From NCBI GenBank assembly GCA_028821775.1, contig JAPKFB010000031.1, positions 1 through 52,892 of the forward strand: a stretch of DNA of 52,892 bases, written 5' to 3'. This document shows positions 27,810 through 36,017 of the stretch, piece by piece. Numbering within the stretch: the stretch's first letter is position 1; every line of letters begins with the position of its first letter. Under the pieces are notes generated by a model that saw only the letters and a program-made list of their open reading frames with translations, ran no database searches and was not told the DNA's origin. This stretch comes from Roseibacillus sp. (GTDB lineage: Bacteria; Verrucomicrobiota; Verrucomicrobiia; Verrucomicrobiales; Akkermansiaceae). The translations under genes and the position numbers were made by a program.

Positions 27810-28874
27810 ATGGCTGTGAACGATAGTGAATACATGCGCCGCGCCCTGCAAAAGGCGAGGCGTGGGATTGGACTCACCAGTCCCAACCCTCCCGTGGGCG
27901 CGGTTATTGTGAAGGATGGTCGAGAACTCGGTTCGGGATGGCATCATGCTGCCGGAGAGCCCCATGCCGAAATCGAAGCGATCAATGATGCCTTCTATCG
28001 TCATGGTAGCGCCGCCCTCGAGGGCGCCACGATTTATGTCACCCTCGAACCTTGTTCCACTCAGGGCAGAACAGGGCCCTGCACCACCGCCATTCAACGG
28101 GCCTGCCTTGGGCGGGTGGTCATCGGGGCGAGCGATCCCAACCCAGCCCACCAGGGACGGGGAGGGAATCTTCTTCGCGAAGCTGGGATCAAGGTAGTGG
28201 AAGGGATTGAGGAGGCCCCCTGCGAAGAATTAATTCGTGCATTCTCGAAGGTCCAAAAGACCGGATTACCCTGGTTGATTATTAAGACGGCGATGAGTCT
28301 CGATGGACGCATTACTCGGCCTCCCACAGAGGGGCAATGGTTGAGTGGCGAGGAATCAAGAGACGAGGTCCACCGCCTGCGAGGAGAAGTGGACGCCATC
28401 CTGACCAGCGGACAGACGGTGCGCGCCGATGATCCTCGCCTGACGGTGCGCTCTCCCGAGGTCCCCACCCAGAAGGAACAACCGTGGCGCGTTATCTTGA
28501 CTTCGCGAGATGAGGGCATTCCCAAGTCGGCCCATGTCCTCACGGATGAACACGCGGAGCGGACCCTCATCCATACTCGGCCCCAGCTCGAGCGCGTTCT
28601 GCGCGAGCTCGTCTGTGAGCACGGGGTTCTCACTGTTCTGGTGGAAGCCGGAGGACGCTTGGTGGGTCGTCTTCTCGATGAGGGATGGGCGGATGAGTTG
28701 GTGGTTTACCTTGCCCCCCTGCTCACCGGTGGTCCGACCCCTGCGACCGGAGGGGAGGGAGTGCGTAAAATCGCCGACCGCCTTCGACTGGAGGGTGTGC
28801 GCTTCCAACGCTTCGAGAATGACGTGCGCCTGAGGGCAATTCTCAGGGGCGCGGGCGGCGACTTGGAGCGCTGA
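27810..28874 (+). CDS. ribD: Bifunctional riboflavin biosynthesis deaminase/reductase
   Basis: 354 residues. The N-terminal deaminase (1-145) has the zinc motifs HAEIEAI and EPCSTQGRTGPC. The C-terminal reductase begins near residue 150 (LPWLIIKTAMSLDGRI) and contains ILTSGQTVRADDPRLTVR and VLVEAGGRLVGRLLDEGWAD. RibD carries out the second and third steps of riboflavin synthesis from GTP. The N-terminal MAVNDSEYMRRALQKARRG is typical, which supports ATG 27810. It stands alone without ribE/ribAB neighbours. Confidence 0.93.
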   Translation: MAVNDSEYMRRALQKARRGIGLTSPNPPVGAVIVKDGRELGSGWHHAAGEPHAEIEAINDAFYRHGSAALEGATIYVTLEPCSTQGRTGPCTTAIQRACLGRVVIGASDPNPAHQGRGGNLLREAGIKVVEGIEEAPCEELIRAFSKVQKTGLPWLIIKTAMSLDGRITRPPTEGQWLSGEESRDEVHRLRGEVDAILTSGQTVRADDPRLTVRSPEVPTQKEQPWRVILTSRDEGIPKSAHVLTDEHAERTLIHTRPQLERVLRELVCEHGVLTVLVEAGGRLVGRLLDEGWADELVVYLAPLLTGGPTPATGGEGVRKIADRLRLEGVRFQRFENDVRLRAILRGAGGDLER

Positions 28875-29395
28875 GGCCAGGAGCGATGATGGCGGAGGAC
28901 GATTACATAACGCACTGACAGTAAATTACATATGTAATGTAATGCTCTGGAAAAAAGGAGGCCCAAAGGAGAACCTGTCCTCCGAGTGCGGGAGAGCTTA
29001 GGAGAGGAGGGCCTTCTCCGGGAGATAAGGAATTGGGGGAGGAAGGGCCATAGCTACTAAATCTATAGTATATGTTAGATATCTGCTAGATTGTTAAAAA
29101 CAATGATTTAAGGATCCGGATTTTGGGCGCCAAGGGATAATTTTGGGTAAATCGACACAGTGAAGAGGGGGAAAGGGAGGGAGGTGGCTCCACGGTCGGG
29201 AGAGGAATCGACGGCAAGCGAATACGATGATGAGGAAGAATAGGGAAGCTCGGAGAAGCAGGGGTGCGGGCACGTAGTGGGGAACACTTTGTTGGGGAGG
29301 GCGCGGAGAGTCCGCCATCCGGTGAGCAGGAATGAGGCGGAACTCTCTAACCTGCGAGCGAGGGCCAGACTCGGCAGAATTGCGGGGATCCTCCC
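28875..29395. other. AT-rich convergent intergenic region with palindrome and possible RNA structure
   Basis: Unusually AT-rich patches for this genome occur at 28910-28945 and 29050-29110. A perfect 14-bp palindrome ATTACATATGTAAT lies at 28925-28938. At 28959-29014 AGGCCC pairs with GGGCCT around an inner GGAG/CTCC hairpin. No coding frame is convincing. ribD and mnmG both end into this region. Confidence 0.4.
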
Positions 29396-31273
29396 TTAGG
29401 AGGGCGCAGCGCGCTCTCGTCTGGTCTTCTCAAGCCAGATCGAGAGAAGGGCAATGTCGGCGGGAGTGATCCCGCTGATCCGGGCGGCTTGTCCCAGAGT
29501 GAGGGGGCGGATTTCGGAAAGGCGGTGTTGGGCTTCGCGCTTGAGTCCGGTAATGGCGTGGTAGTCGAGACCAGCGGGAAGGGGACGGAGTTCCTGACGC
29601 GCGACCCGATCGACCTGTTGTTGTTGCCGGAGGATATGGCCTTCGTATTTAAAATCAGTCTCGATGAGGGCCCAAAGTTCCACGGGGAACATGGCCTGCA
29701 TCTCTGAGGGAAGAGCGCTCCAGGTGTTTTCCTCGCGTCGAAACCAGTGATCCAATTTAATCCCTTGGTAGGTGGTTTCCCGAACAAAGCGGGCGGCCTT
29801 GGCGAGGGTGGCGAGCTTGTTGGAAGCGCGGGCGGAGCGGTCCCCAGAGCAGAGCCCGACGGCGGAGGCCAGGGGAGTAAGGCGTTGATCCGCGTTATCC
29901 TGGCGCAGGAGAAGACGATATTCTGCCCGGCTCGTGAACATGCGATACGGCTCGGTGCAGCCCTTGGTCACGAGGTCATCGACCATCACCCCGAGATAGG
30001 CCGCATCCCGGTTGAGGATCAGGGGCTCCCTGCCCATGAGCTTGAGAGCGGCGTTCGCGCCGGCCAGAAGACCCTGCCCAGCGGCTTCCTCATAGCCGGA
30101 CGTTCCATTGATCTGGCCCGCGAAGTAAAGGCCCTCCACCCGTTTGGTTTCGAGGGTGGGGGAGAGTTGGGTAGGTGGGCAGTAGTCGTACTCCACCGCA
30201 TAGCCCGGGCGGACGATCTCGGCGCGCTGGAGCCCCGCAATACTCCGAATGAAGGAAAGCTGGACCTCATAGGGAAGGGAGGTGGAGACGCCATTCACGT
30301 AGTACTCGTGAGTGTGACGGCCTTCTGGTTCCAAAAAGATCTGGTGGCGCTCTTTCTCAGCAAACCTGACGACCTTGTCCTCGATGGAAGGACAGTAGCG
30401 AGGCCCCACCCCTTCGATCTGTCCAGAATACATGGGGCTTTGCTCCAGGTTATTGCGGATGTGCTCATGAGTCTTTGGATTGGTCCAGGTGATCCAACAG
30501 GGACGTTGTTCCACGTGGAAACCTTCATGGCCCCAAGGATTCAAGGTAAAGAGATCATCAGGCCCCTTTAAAATTGTATCAGACAGATAGCTGAAGAGGG
30601 GAGGGGGCGCATCCCCATCTTGGCGCTCACACACCGAAAGATCGAGGGACCGGCCATTGAGACGACAGGGAGTGCCGGTCTTGAATCGTTCCACTTCGAA
30701 GCCGAGTTCCCGGAGGGAATCACTGATGGTCGAAATGGCATCTCCCATCCGTCCCCCCTTCTCGTGTCGTTTGCCCACATGCATGAGTCCCCGCATGAAG
30801 GTCCCGGCGCTAAGGATCACTGCCCGGGTGCGGAGCTCAAACTGTAGATTGGTCTGTAGTCCCGTGATTCGGTCGTTGACGACGAGCAGCTGGGCCGCGT
30901 TTCCCTGGTGAAGGTCGAGGCCCGGGGTGCTCTCCAGAAGGTCCTTCATCCGAAATTGATAGGCCTTCTTGTCGCACTGGGCGCGGGGTGCGCGGACGCT
31001 GGGTCCCTTCCGGGCATTGAGGAGACGCCATTGGATGGCGGTGGCATCTGTGTTGAGGGCCATGGCGCCTCCCAGGGCATCGATCTCCCGAACCATGTGT
31101 CCCTTGCCTAGGCCCCCGATGGCCGGGTTGCAGCTCATCTGGCCAATGGTGTCGAGGTTCTGGGTGAGAACCGCGACTTGGCAGCCCAGGCGGACGGCTG
31201 CCAAGGCCGCCTCTATTCCTGCGTGGCCAGCTCCCACCACCACGACGTCGTATTCTTTGGGAAAGCAAAACAT
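29396..31273 (-). CDS. mnmG: tRNA uridine-5-carboxymethylaminomethyl modification enzyme
   Basis: 625 residues from ATG 31273, beginning [20 protein letters not shown] with the FAD-binding GAGHAG at residues 14-19. Other family blocks are [52 protein letters not shown] and [20 protein letters not shown]. MnmG with MnmE modifies wobble uridines in tRNA. In many bacteria this gene lies near the replication origin and parAB; rsmG and parAB are not adjacent here, but parS-like sites are inside and just upstream of it. Confidence 0.96.
   Translation of the reverse strand: MFCFPKEYDVVVVGAGHAGIEAALAAVRLGCQVAVLTQNLDTIGQMSCNPAIGGLGKGHMVREIDALGGAMALNTDATAIQWRLLNARKGPSVRAPRAQCDKKAYQFRMKDLLESTPGLDLHQGNAAQLLVVNDRITGLQTNLQFELRTRAVILSAGTFMRGLMHVGKRHEKGGRMGDAISTISDSLRELGFEVERFKTGTPCRLNGRSLDLSVCERQDGDAPPPLFSYLSDTILKGPDDLFTLNPWGHEGFHVEQRPCWITWTNPKTHEHIRNNLEQSPMYSGQIEGVGPRYCPSIEDKVVRFAEKERHQIFLEPEGRHTHEYYVNGVSTSLPYEVQLSFIRSIAGLQRAEIVRPGYAVEYDYCPPTQLSPTLETKRVEGLYFAGQINGTSGYEEAAGQGLLAGANAALKLMGREPLILNRDAAYLGVMVDDLVTKGCTEPYRMFTSRAEYRLLLRQDNADQRLTPLASAVGLCSGDRSARASNKLATLAKAARFVRETTYQGIKLDHWFRREENTWSALPSEMQAMFPVELWALIETDFKYEGHILRQQQQVDRVARQELRPLPAGLDYHAITGLKREAQHRLSEIRPLTLGQAARISGITPADIALLSIWLEKTRRERAAPS
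30507..30522. promoter_or_regulatory. parS-like site inside mnmG
   Basis: TGTTCCACGTGGAAAC matches 14 of 16 bases of the TGTTCCACGTGGAACA form of parS, the ParB-binding centromere site. It lies within mnmG coding sequence. A second site is 850 bases away. Confidence 0.55.
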
Positions 31274-31290
31274 GGCAATCGAAGGGGACA

Positions 31291-31318
31291 AGGATAGCAG
31301 TTGAGCGTAGGAACTCAA
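31291..31318 (-). promoter_or_regulatory. Candidate promoter of mnmG
   Basis: TTGAGT (31318-31313) and TATCCT (31296-31291) on the minus strand are 16 bases apart, about 18 bases before the mnmG start codon. Confidence 0.45.
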
Positions 31319-31364
31319 GGGCGACACCCTTTAGGTAGTCTGATCACTTGTCCTGAAGAGATAC

Positions 31365-31380
31365 AGTTCCACGTGGAACT
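31365..31380. promoter_or_regulatory. parS-like site upstream of mnmG
   Basis: AGTTCCACGTGGAACT is a perfect 16-bp palindrome whose central 14 bases equal the parS core GTTCCACGTGGAAC. It lies in non-coding DNA 92 bases upstream of the mnmG start. Confidence 0.65.
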
Positions 31381-32145
31381 TTCTTCCTCCGCTCTAGAGA
31401 GAGAAGGGAGGTGCAAGGCAGACCATTCGGGTCAAGGGAGATCCTTCAGCGAATCGACGCAGAAGGCCGTGGCGCGACAATTGATAGTCACCATCTCATC
31501 GGGAGACTACCAACCCCTGTCCATCCTGGGCACCACCAAAACGGAGGACAAGTTCGCTTCATGGGAGGCCTGTTTTACGGCGCAGCGCTTGAACATCGTT
31601 GCAGGAATCTTCTTCAGGAGGGGACGCGAGAGTGGGGAGAAGGCTACCGGATAAATACCTCAGGGATTGAACGGGCTCCGGCGCCATGAGGGCTCGGGCC
31701 TAGGGCAGTCGCAAACCGAGGGGTGCGCTCCGAAGGCATTTTCCGGAGGGAATTAGGGAGAGGAAATTGACTTGATGGTCGCGAGGGACGACTCGCAATT
31801 TGGCCCCTCCAACAACGAGGCCACGTTCGAACGACTGGCAGGATCAATCGCGGAGCGCAATGGTGCCCGATCCCGGATCAGGGCCGGGGGTCTCGCAAAC
31901 GGATGAGTGACCGGGCTCTTTACGGAGCCATGAACTCAGATCCGGGTGTGATGGGAACACCTTTCCTCCCGAGTCTCTCCGGAAGACAGCGATCAAATAG
32001 GGGATCGGATGGAGGCGGAGTTTGGGGAACGGGGCTCGACTAGGTGCATTTTCAATGCGCAATTCACGCCAACGGTCGCGGGGAGTTGGCGAATGAGAGG
32101 TGCCGTCGGCACGACCTTCATCGGATCGCGCGCCACGAGCGGCTA

Positions 32146-32205
32146 TCTAACAAGAGCTCTAACAGAACTCTCTAACAGATCCCTCTAACAGAGAACTCTA
32201 ACAGA
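32146..32205. repeat. 13-bp tandem array of TCTAACAGA
   Basis: TCTAACAGA begins at 32158, 32171, 32184 and 32197, an exact 13-base period with variable 4-base spacers; a diverged unit TCTAACAAGA precedes at 32146. It ends 97 bases before the SGNH hydrolase gene. Single or paired copies of the same core occur right before other start codons in the window (1598-1616, 40923-40930, and TCTAACCG before pdhB). Confidence 0.85.
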
Positions 32206-32302
32206 ATTCTTAACCAAGGTGCGCGAAGAGTGGCGTCGCGAGGGATGGAAGCATCCTGCAAGGGGGCTTGCGGTAGGGAGGATGGGACCCTAAGAGAGGA
32301 GG

Positions 32303-33232
32303 ATGAAAATTTTGCTGTATGCTCTGATCTTGGTCCTCCCAAACATGGTGTTCGCCGCGCCATTGCCCGCGGTGGAGAAGGCGAAGCGGATTGTGTTTCT
32401 TGGAGACAGCATCACTTACGGGGGCCACTATGTGGCTTGTATTGATGCGTGGCTCACGATGAAGCATCCCGGTTCCGAGCGGGTGGTGATTAATCTGGGT
32501 CTCTCCAGTGAGACGGTTTCCGGGCTCAGCGAGGAAGGACATGCGGGGGGCCGCTTCCCACGCCCGGATCTTCACGAAAGGCTCTCGCGGATCCTGGCCA
32601 AGGCTAAGCCGGATTTGGTATTGGCGTGCTACGGAATGAACTGCGGAATCTACCAATCCGCGGATCGAGAGCGACTTAAGGCGTATCAGAATGGCATCCT
32701 GAAGCTGCGTGAGGCGATCAAGGGTGAGGTGATTCACATCACGCCCTGGTCCTATGATCACTCGCGGGGTCGGACCAGGACCAAGGACTACAATGAGGCG
32801 GTGCTGGGTGGATTTGCGAGTTGGCTCCTAGAGAGAAAGGAGAAGGATGGTTGGCATGTGATCGATCTTCATGGGCCGATGAGCGCCGAGATCTTGAAGC
32901 GCCGAAAGGCTGATCCGGAGTTCACCTTTCAGAGGGATGGAGTGCATCCCAATGAAGAAGGCCATTGGTTTGCGGCTCAGCAATTGATCCGCAGTTTCGG
33001 AGATGAGCAGTCAGCGAAGGCGGGAAGCGTGGTGGAGATGATGAAGGAGTTCCCAAACGGGGGCATGATTCTTCCTCTCGTGACGACGCGGATGAAGATT
33101 CTGCGAGATGCCTGGTTGACCGAGACGAAGCATCTTCGTCCCGGGGTGAAGGCGGGCCTCCCAATGGAAGAGGCCGAGAAACGGGTCGTCGATCTCGCCG
33201 ATCTTATCCGGAAGGCACGGATCGCCGAGTAG
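32303..33232 (+). CDS. Secreted SGNH/GDSL hydrolase
   Basis: 309 residues with a signal peptide (MKILLYALILVLPNMVFA) and AGAGAGGAGG directly before the ATG. Block I is VFLGDSITYGG with the Ser nucleophile; the Gly of block II is in NLGLSSETVSG; the Asn of block III is in ACYGMNCGIY; Asp and His of block V are in DGVHPNEEGH. These enzymes hydrolyse esters on sugars or lipids; PVC bacteria encode many, often for deacetylating polysaccharides. The C-terminal 75 residues form an added helical part. It converges with pyrE six bases away. Confidence 0.9.
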   Translation: MKILLYALILVLPNMVFAAPLPAVEKAKRIVFLGDSITYGGHYVACIDAWLTMKHPGSERVVINLGLSSETVSGLSEEGHAGGRFPRPDLHERLSRILAKAKPDLVLACYGMNCGIYQSADRERLKAYQNGILKLREAIKGEVIHITPWSYDHSRGRTRTKDYNEAVLGGFASWLLERKEKDGWHVIDLHGPMSAEILKRRKADPEFTFQRDGVHPNEEGHWFAAQQLIRSFGDEQSAKAGSVVEMMKEFPNGGMILPLVTTRMKILRDAWLTETKHLRPGVKAGLPMEEAEKRVVDLADLIRKARIAE

Positions 33233-33238
33233 AGGCCT

Positions 33239-33808
33239 TTATCCCAGGAGGGTGGAGCGGGTGAAGAGAGGGACGACATCGATTCCCCGTGCTTCGAGGG
33301 CCTGGCGTCCTCCTTCTTCCCGGTCGACGAGGACAAAGGCAAATAGGATGCGGCCCCCTTCGGCCTCGATCGCGTCGATGGCTTTGAGGGTCGAACCGCC
33401 GGTGGTAATGACGTCATCGACGACCACGACAGCCTTGCCTGGGGTGAAGTTGCCCTCTATTCGTTTCCCGGCCCCGTAGCCTTTGGCTTCCTTGCGCACG
33501 GTGAAGACTTGGAGGTATTCTTGGGGTTGTGAGCGGGCGGACTCGACTCCGATGGAGAGGGAGATGGGATCGGCGCCCAGAGTCATGCCCCCGATCGCGT
33601 CAGCGGTTAGTCCGTCTGCGATGAGCTTTTGGTGGACCGCAGCCCAACCGAGCTCTCCGATGAGGCGAGCTCCCCGAGAATCGAAGCTGGTTACGCGGCA
33701 GTCTACGTAGAGGTCGCTTTTTGTTCCGGAGGCAAGGGTAAACTCACCAGTGCGGACCGATTTTTCCAACAACATGTGCTTCAACTCTTCGCGTGTTCCT
33801 TCAGGCAT
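33239..33808 (-). CDS. pyrE: Orotate phosphoribosyltransferase
   Basis: 189 residues from ATG 33808. The PRPP-binding motif VVVVDDVITTGGSTLKAID sits in the C-terminal half; the N-terminus shows LLEKSVRTGEFTLASGTKSD and GMTLGADPISLSIG. PyrE joins orotate to PRPP in pyrimidine synthesis. The longer open frame to 33994 has no family likeness. Single gene. Confidence 0.94.
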   Translation of the reverse strand: MPEGTREELKHMLLEKSVRTGEFTLASGTKSDLYVDCRVTSFDSRGARLIGELGWAAVHQKLIADGLTADAIGGMTLGADPISLSIGVESARSQPQEYLQVFTVRKEAKGYGAGKRIEGNFTPGKAVVVVDDVITTGGSTLKAIDAIEAEGGRILFAFVLVDREEGGRQALEARGIDVVPLFTRSTLLG

Positions 33809-34424
33809 CGGTCTTTGGAAAGCACAAAGCGGGACCGGAGGCGAGGCGGAAGAATTTTCGGTGAACTCAGAGAGTATCCGCTCGCGCGGATTCCGGAATC
33901 GGTTGAGGATGATCGCGGAGAGAAGGCTTGCATCAGGGGCTGCGATCGAGAGGCCATGCGAGCCAGTCTGCTTGGGACGACTCGGGGATCTCACTCTGGA
34001 CCAGACTCCACCCAGGGGCGCGGGTCGCTGGCATGGGCCTTGTTGGGCTGAAAGAGAGGCGCTACAGCGAGACGTCCTGCCCGCCTACCCACCGAGCGGG
34101 CTCTCGACGAATCATGCTCTGGGGGATCTTCGGAAAGGGGCGCAAGAGCGATCAGATCGGGACGATCCAACCGGTCGGTTAGTTATCTGCAAAGATTAAT
34201 TAAATGGCAGAGCCCTCGCCGTTGATAAAATACTGGGAGGATTGTTTGATCTGGATGGCGAATCCGAGAGCGCGAAAGTGAGCCTGCGGGTCATGGGCTT
34301 GAGGAAAGGCCCTGTAGGTTCAAAAATCCCGCCTGTCGGGGAGTTTTAAGATGAGAGAGCCTCTCGGCAGGAGAAATTTTGTGATCGGAGGCGGTCGAAC
34401 TGTCGATGTTCTTCGAGTCCACAA

Positions 34425-34452
34425 AGAAAAATCGCCCTCCAGTCCGGAGGGC
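34425..34452 (-). terminator. Intrinsic terminator, minus strand, without an assigned gene
   Basis: GCCCTCC (34452-34446) pairs with GGAGGGC (34440-34434) around a 5-base loop, followed by GATTTTTCTTT on the minus strand. The nearest annotated upstream gene already has its own terminator, so this hairpin may end a separate small transcript. Confidence 0.6.
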
Positions 34453-34758
34453 AGCTCTCACCTTTTGCTAAATGGGCTCGAAGTCCTCAGGTGGAATTGT
34501 GCGAAAGCCAGAAGGCGAAGAAAATGAAATCTAACCGGTGCTCGGGGATCCAGTCGAAGAGATCAGCCTGGCCAACTTCAAGGGTTGCTCCATTTCACCG
34601 AGCTCCGCGTTCCACGGTGTGGTGGGCCTTTGACGCGATCATAACGATCCTTCCGGTAGAACCACTCATCGTAATAGCGGGGCCGAGGACAATGGTAATC
34701 GAAGTGCTCCGCAGGGCCGGATCTCTTGGCTCGGATCCCACAGATAACTTGATCTCAA

Positions 34759-34782
34759 GATAAAAGGCCCGTCCCTCGGGCC
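34759..34782 (-). terminator. Intrinsic terminator of the prenyltransferase-like operon
   Basis: GGCCCG (34782-34777) and CGGGCC (34771-34766) form a stem on the minus strand, followed by TTTTATCTT. It lies 22 bases after the stop of the last gene of the operon. Confidence 0.75.
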
Positions 34783-34804
34783 TTGATCGATATGGCAGGC
34801 CTGT

Positions 34805-36016
34805 CTACTTCGCTCCCTTGCGACACTCGGAGAGGACGCGGAGGGCGTAGCCGGTGCCATAGGCGTAATGATAGCTGTAGAGAGGGTAGTCCCACCAACA
34901 GCCATTCTTCTCTTGTTTAGAAAGCATGATCTTCGCGTAGTTTTGATAATAAACCGACCGCTCGGTTTGCGGAAGGAGGGCGATACAGTCCATGGCATAG
35001 TAGTGACCATAGAAGTAGAAGTAGCCCGAATTAGCGAAGTGGGTGGAATGGGGAACGGGGCGTTTGCGAGCGAAGTCGACCCAACCATTGCGGAGGATGA
35101 GTCGATCGAGCCAGATCTTGAGGATCTCATTGGTTGGACCCTCATCGCCCCACACCCTGCGGGCCGCGTTGCAAGCTGGTGATCGGCACAGGGAACCGCC
35201 CGGCCGGTTAATGCTGTAGCGGGGCCGATATCGATGGCCGTTGGAATAGACGTAGGCGAAGTCCGGCGTCTGTTGACGCTTCAGGAAAGCAATTCCACGG
35301 GTGACCTCCTTGGGCGGGAGTTCGAGACCCATCACCTCCCGGCCCATTGCCAAGGATATCATGACGGTGGCGGTCGTGAAGCTGGTGGGAATCCCGGTTG
35401 GTTTGCGGGTGGCCTCGTCGAAGTCGTAGTAGCCCCAGCCCCCGTTGACGTCCTCGTAGCGCTGGAGTCGCTCGACCTGAGTCTGCGCAAGATTTTTGAG
35501 AGAGGAGCGCACCGCTTCATTTCCCTCTCGATAAGTGTAGAGCTCGCAGAGCGCGGTGATGCCATAGGAATGTCCCCAGACATTGTACATGGTGTTGACG
35601 GTTGCGCGCCTGAGGCGGGGCAACTCTTTGAGAAACCACGCCTCCGCCTTGTCAATGGCCGCCACGGTTTCCGGGCGCCGGTCTTCGGAAAGGAGGAGGC
35701 CCTGCAGAGCAAGGCCGGTGCTGCCGGCTCGAAAGGCATGGTGGGCACCAGGAATAGGAGCGCTGATATTGAGCCCCTTGGTCATCGTGGCTGCTCCCCA
35801 CGAACCATTCTTATTTTGGCTTGATATCAAGAAGTCTACCCCACGTTTGATCGAAGCATCGATCTGTGCCCGGGTGATCGGCTCGATTTCTGGCAGGGGA
35901 GGCAGCTCGGAGAGCCAAGGCTTCTCCCCGGAGGGGGATTCCTCGGTAGATTCCTGACCCGGAGCAGTGAGACTGCAGAGCCCGATGCCGAGCATGACTA
36001 AGGGGAGAGAGCGCAT
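34805..36016 (-). CDS. Exported prenyltransferase/squalene-cyclase-like alpha-toroid protein
   Basis: 403 residues from ATG 36016, with a signal peptide (MRSLPLVMLGIGLCSLTAPG). The body carries the repeats of the terpene-cyclase toroid: VDFLISSQNKNGSWGA, VNGGWGYYDFD, AIAFLKRQQ-like segments and a final KNGCWWDYP. The DXDD or DCTAE motifs of real squalene cyclases are not obvious, so this may be a scaffold or binding protein like many exported PVC relatives. Its start codon follows the stop of the HlyD-like gene by one base, so the two are translationally coupled. Confidence 0.82.
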   Translation of the reverse strand: MRSLPLVMLGIGLCSLTAPGQESTEESPSGEKPWLSELPPLPEIEPITRAQIDASIKRGVDFLISSQNKNGSWGAATMTKGLNISAPIPGAHHAFRAGSTGLALQGLLLSEDRRPETVAAIDKAEAWFLKELPRLRRATVNTMYNVWGHSYGITALCELYTYREGNEAVRSSLKNLAQTQVERLQRYEDVNGGWGYYDFDEATRKPTGIPTSFTTATVMISLAMGREVMGLELPPKEVTRGIAFLKRQQTPDFAYVYSNGHRYRPRYSINRPGGSLCRSPACNAARRVWGDEGPTNEILKIWLDRLILRNGWVDFARKRPVPHSTHFANSGYFYFYGHYYAMDCIALLPQTERSVYYQNYAKIMLSKQEKNGCWWDYPLYSYHYAYGTGYALRVLSECRKGAK

Positions 36017-36017
36017 C

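Larger units (their letters stand above)
31274..32302. other. 1-kb intergenic region with parS-like site and tandem repeat
   Basis: It carries the mnmG promoter, a parS-like palindrome and, at 32146-32205, a 13-bp tandem repeat. The frames inside show no protein character on either strand. I found no DnaA-box cluster that would mark an origin. Confidence 0.45.
33809..34802. other. 1-kb intergenic region holding two terminators
   Basis: Two intrinsic terminators on the minus strand (34759-34782 and 34425-34452) bracket about 300 bases with no called gene. A weak plus-strand hairpin (CCCG/CGGG near 34329-34341, then GAGTTTT) is also present. A minus-strand frame around 34600-34770 encodes RPRYYDEWFYRKDRYDRV but has no start codon, so no gene is called. 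Confidence 0.4.

Noticed and set aside
31301..31654. 117-codon plus-strand frame upstream of the SGNH hydrolase
   Set aside because: Overlaps the mnmG promoter and the parS-like site and has no protein-like pattern.
32146..32205. Tandem repeat considered as a CRISPR array
   Set aside because: Repeat unit of 9 bases with 4-base spacers is far too short; no cas genes are present.
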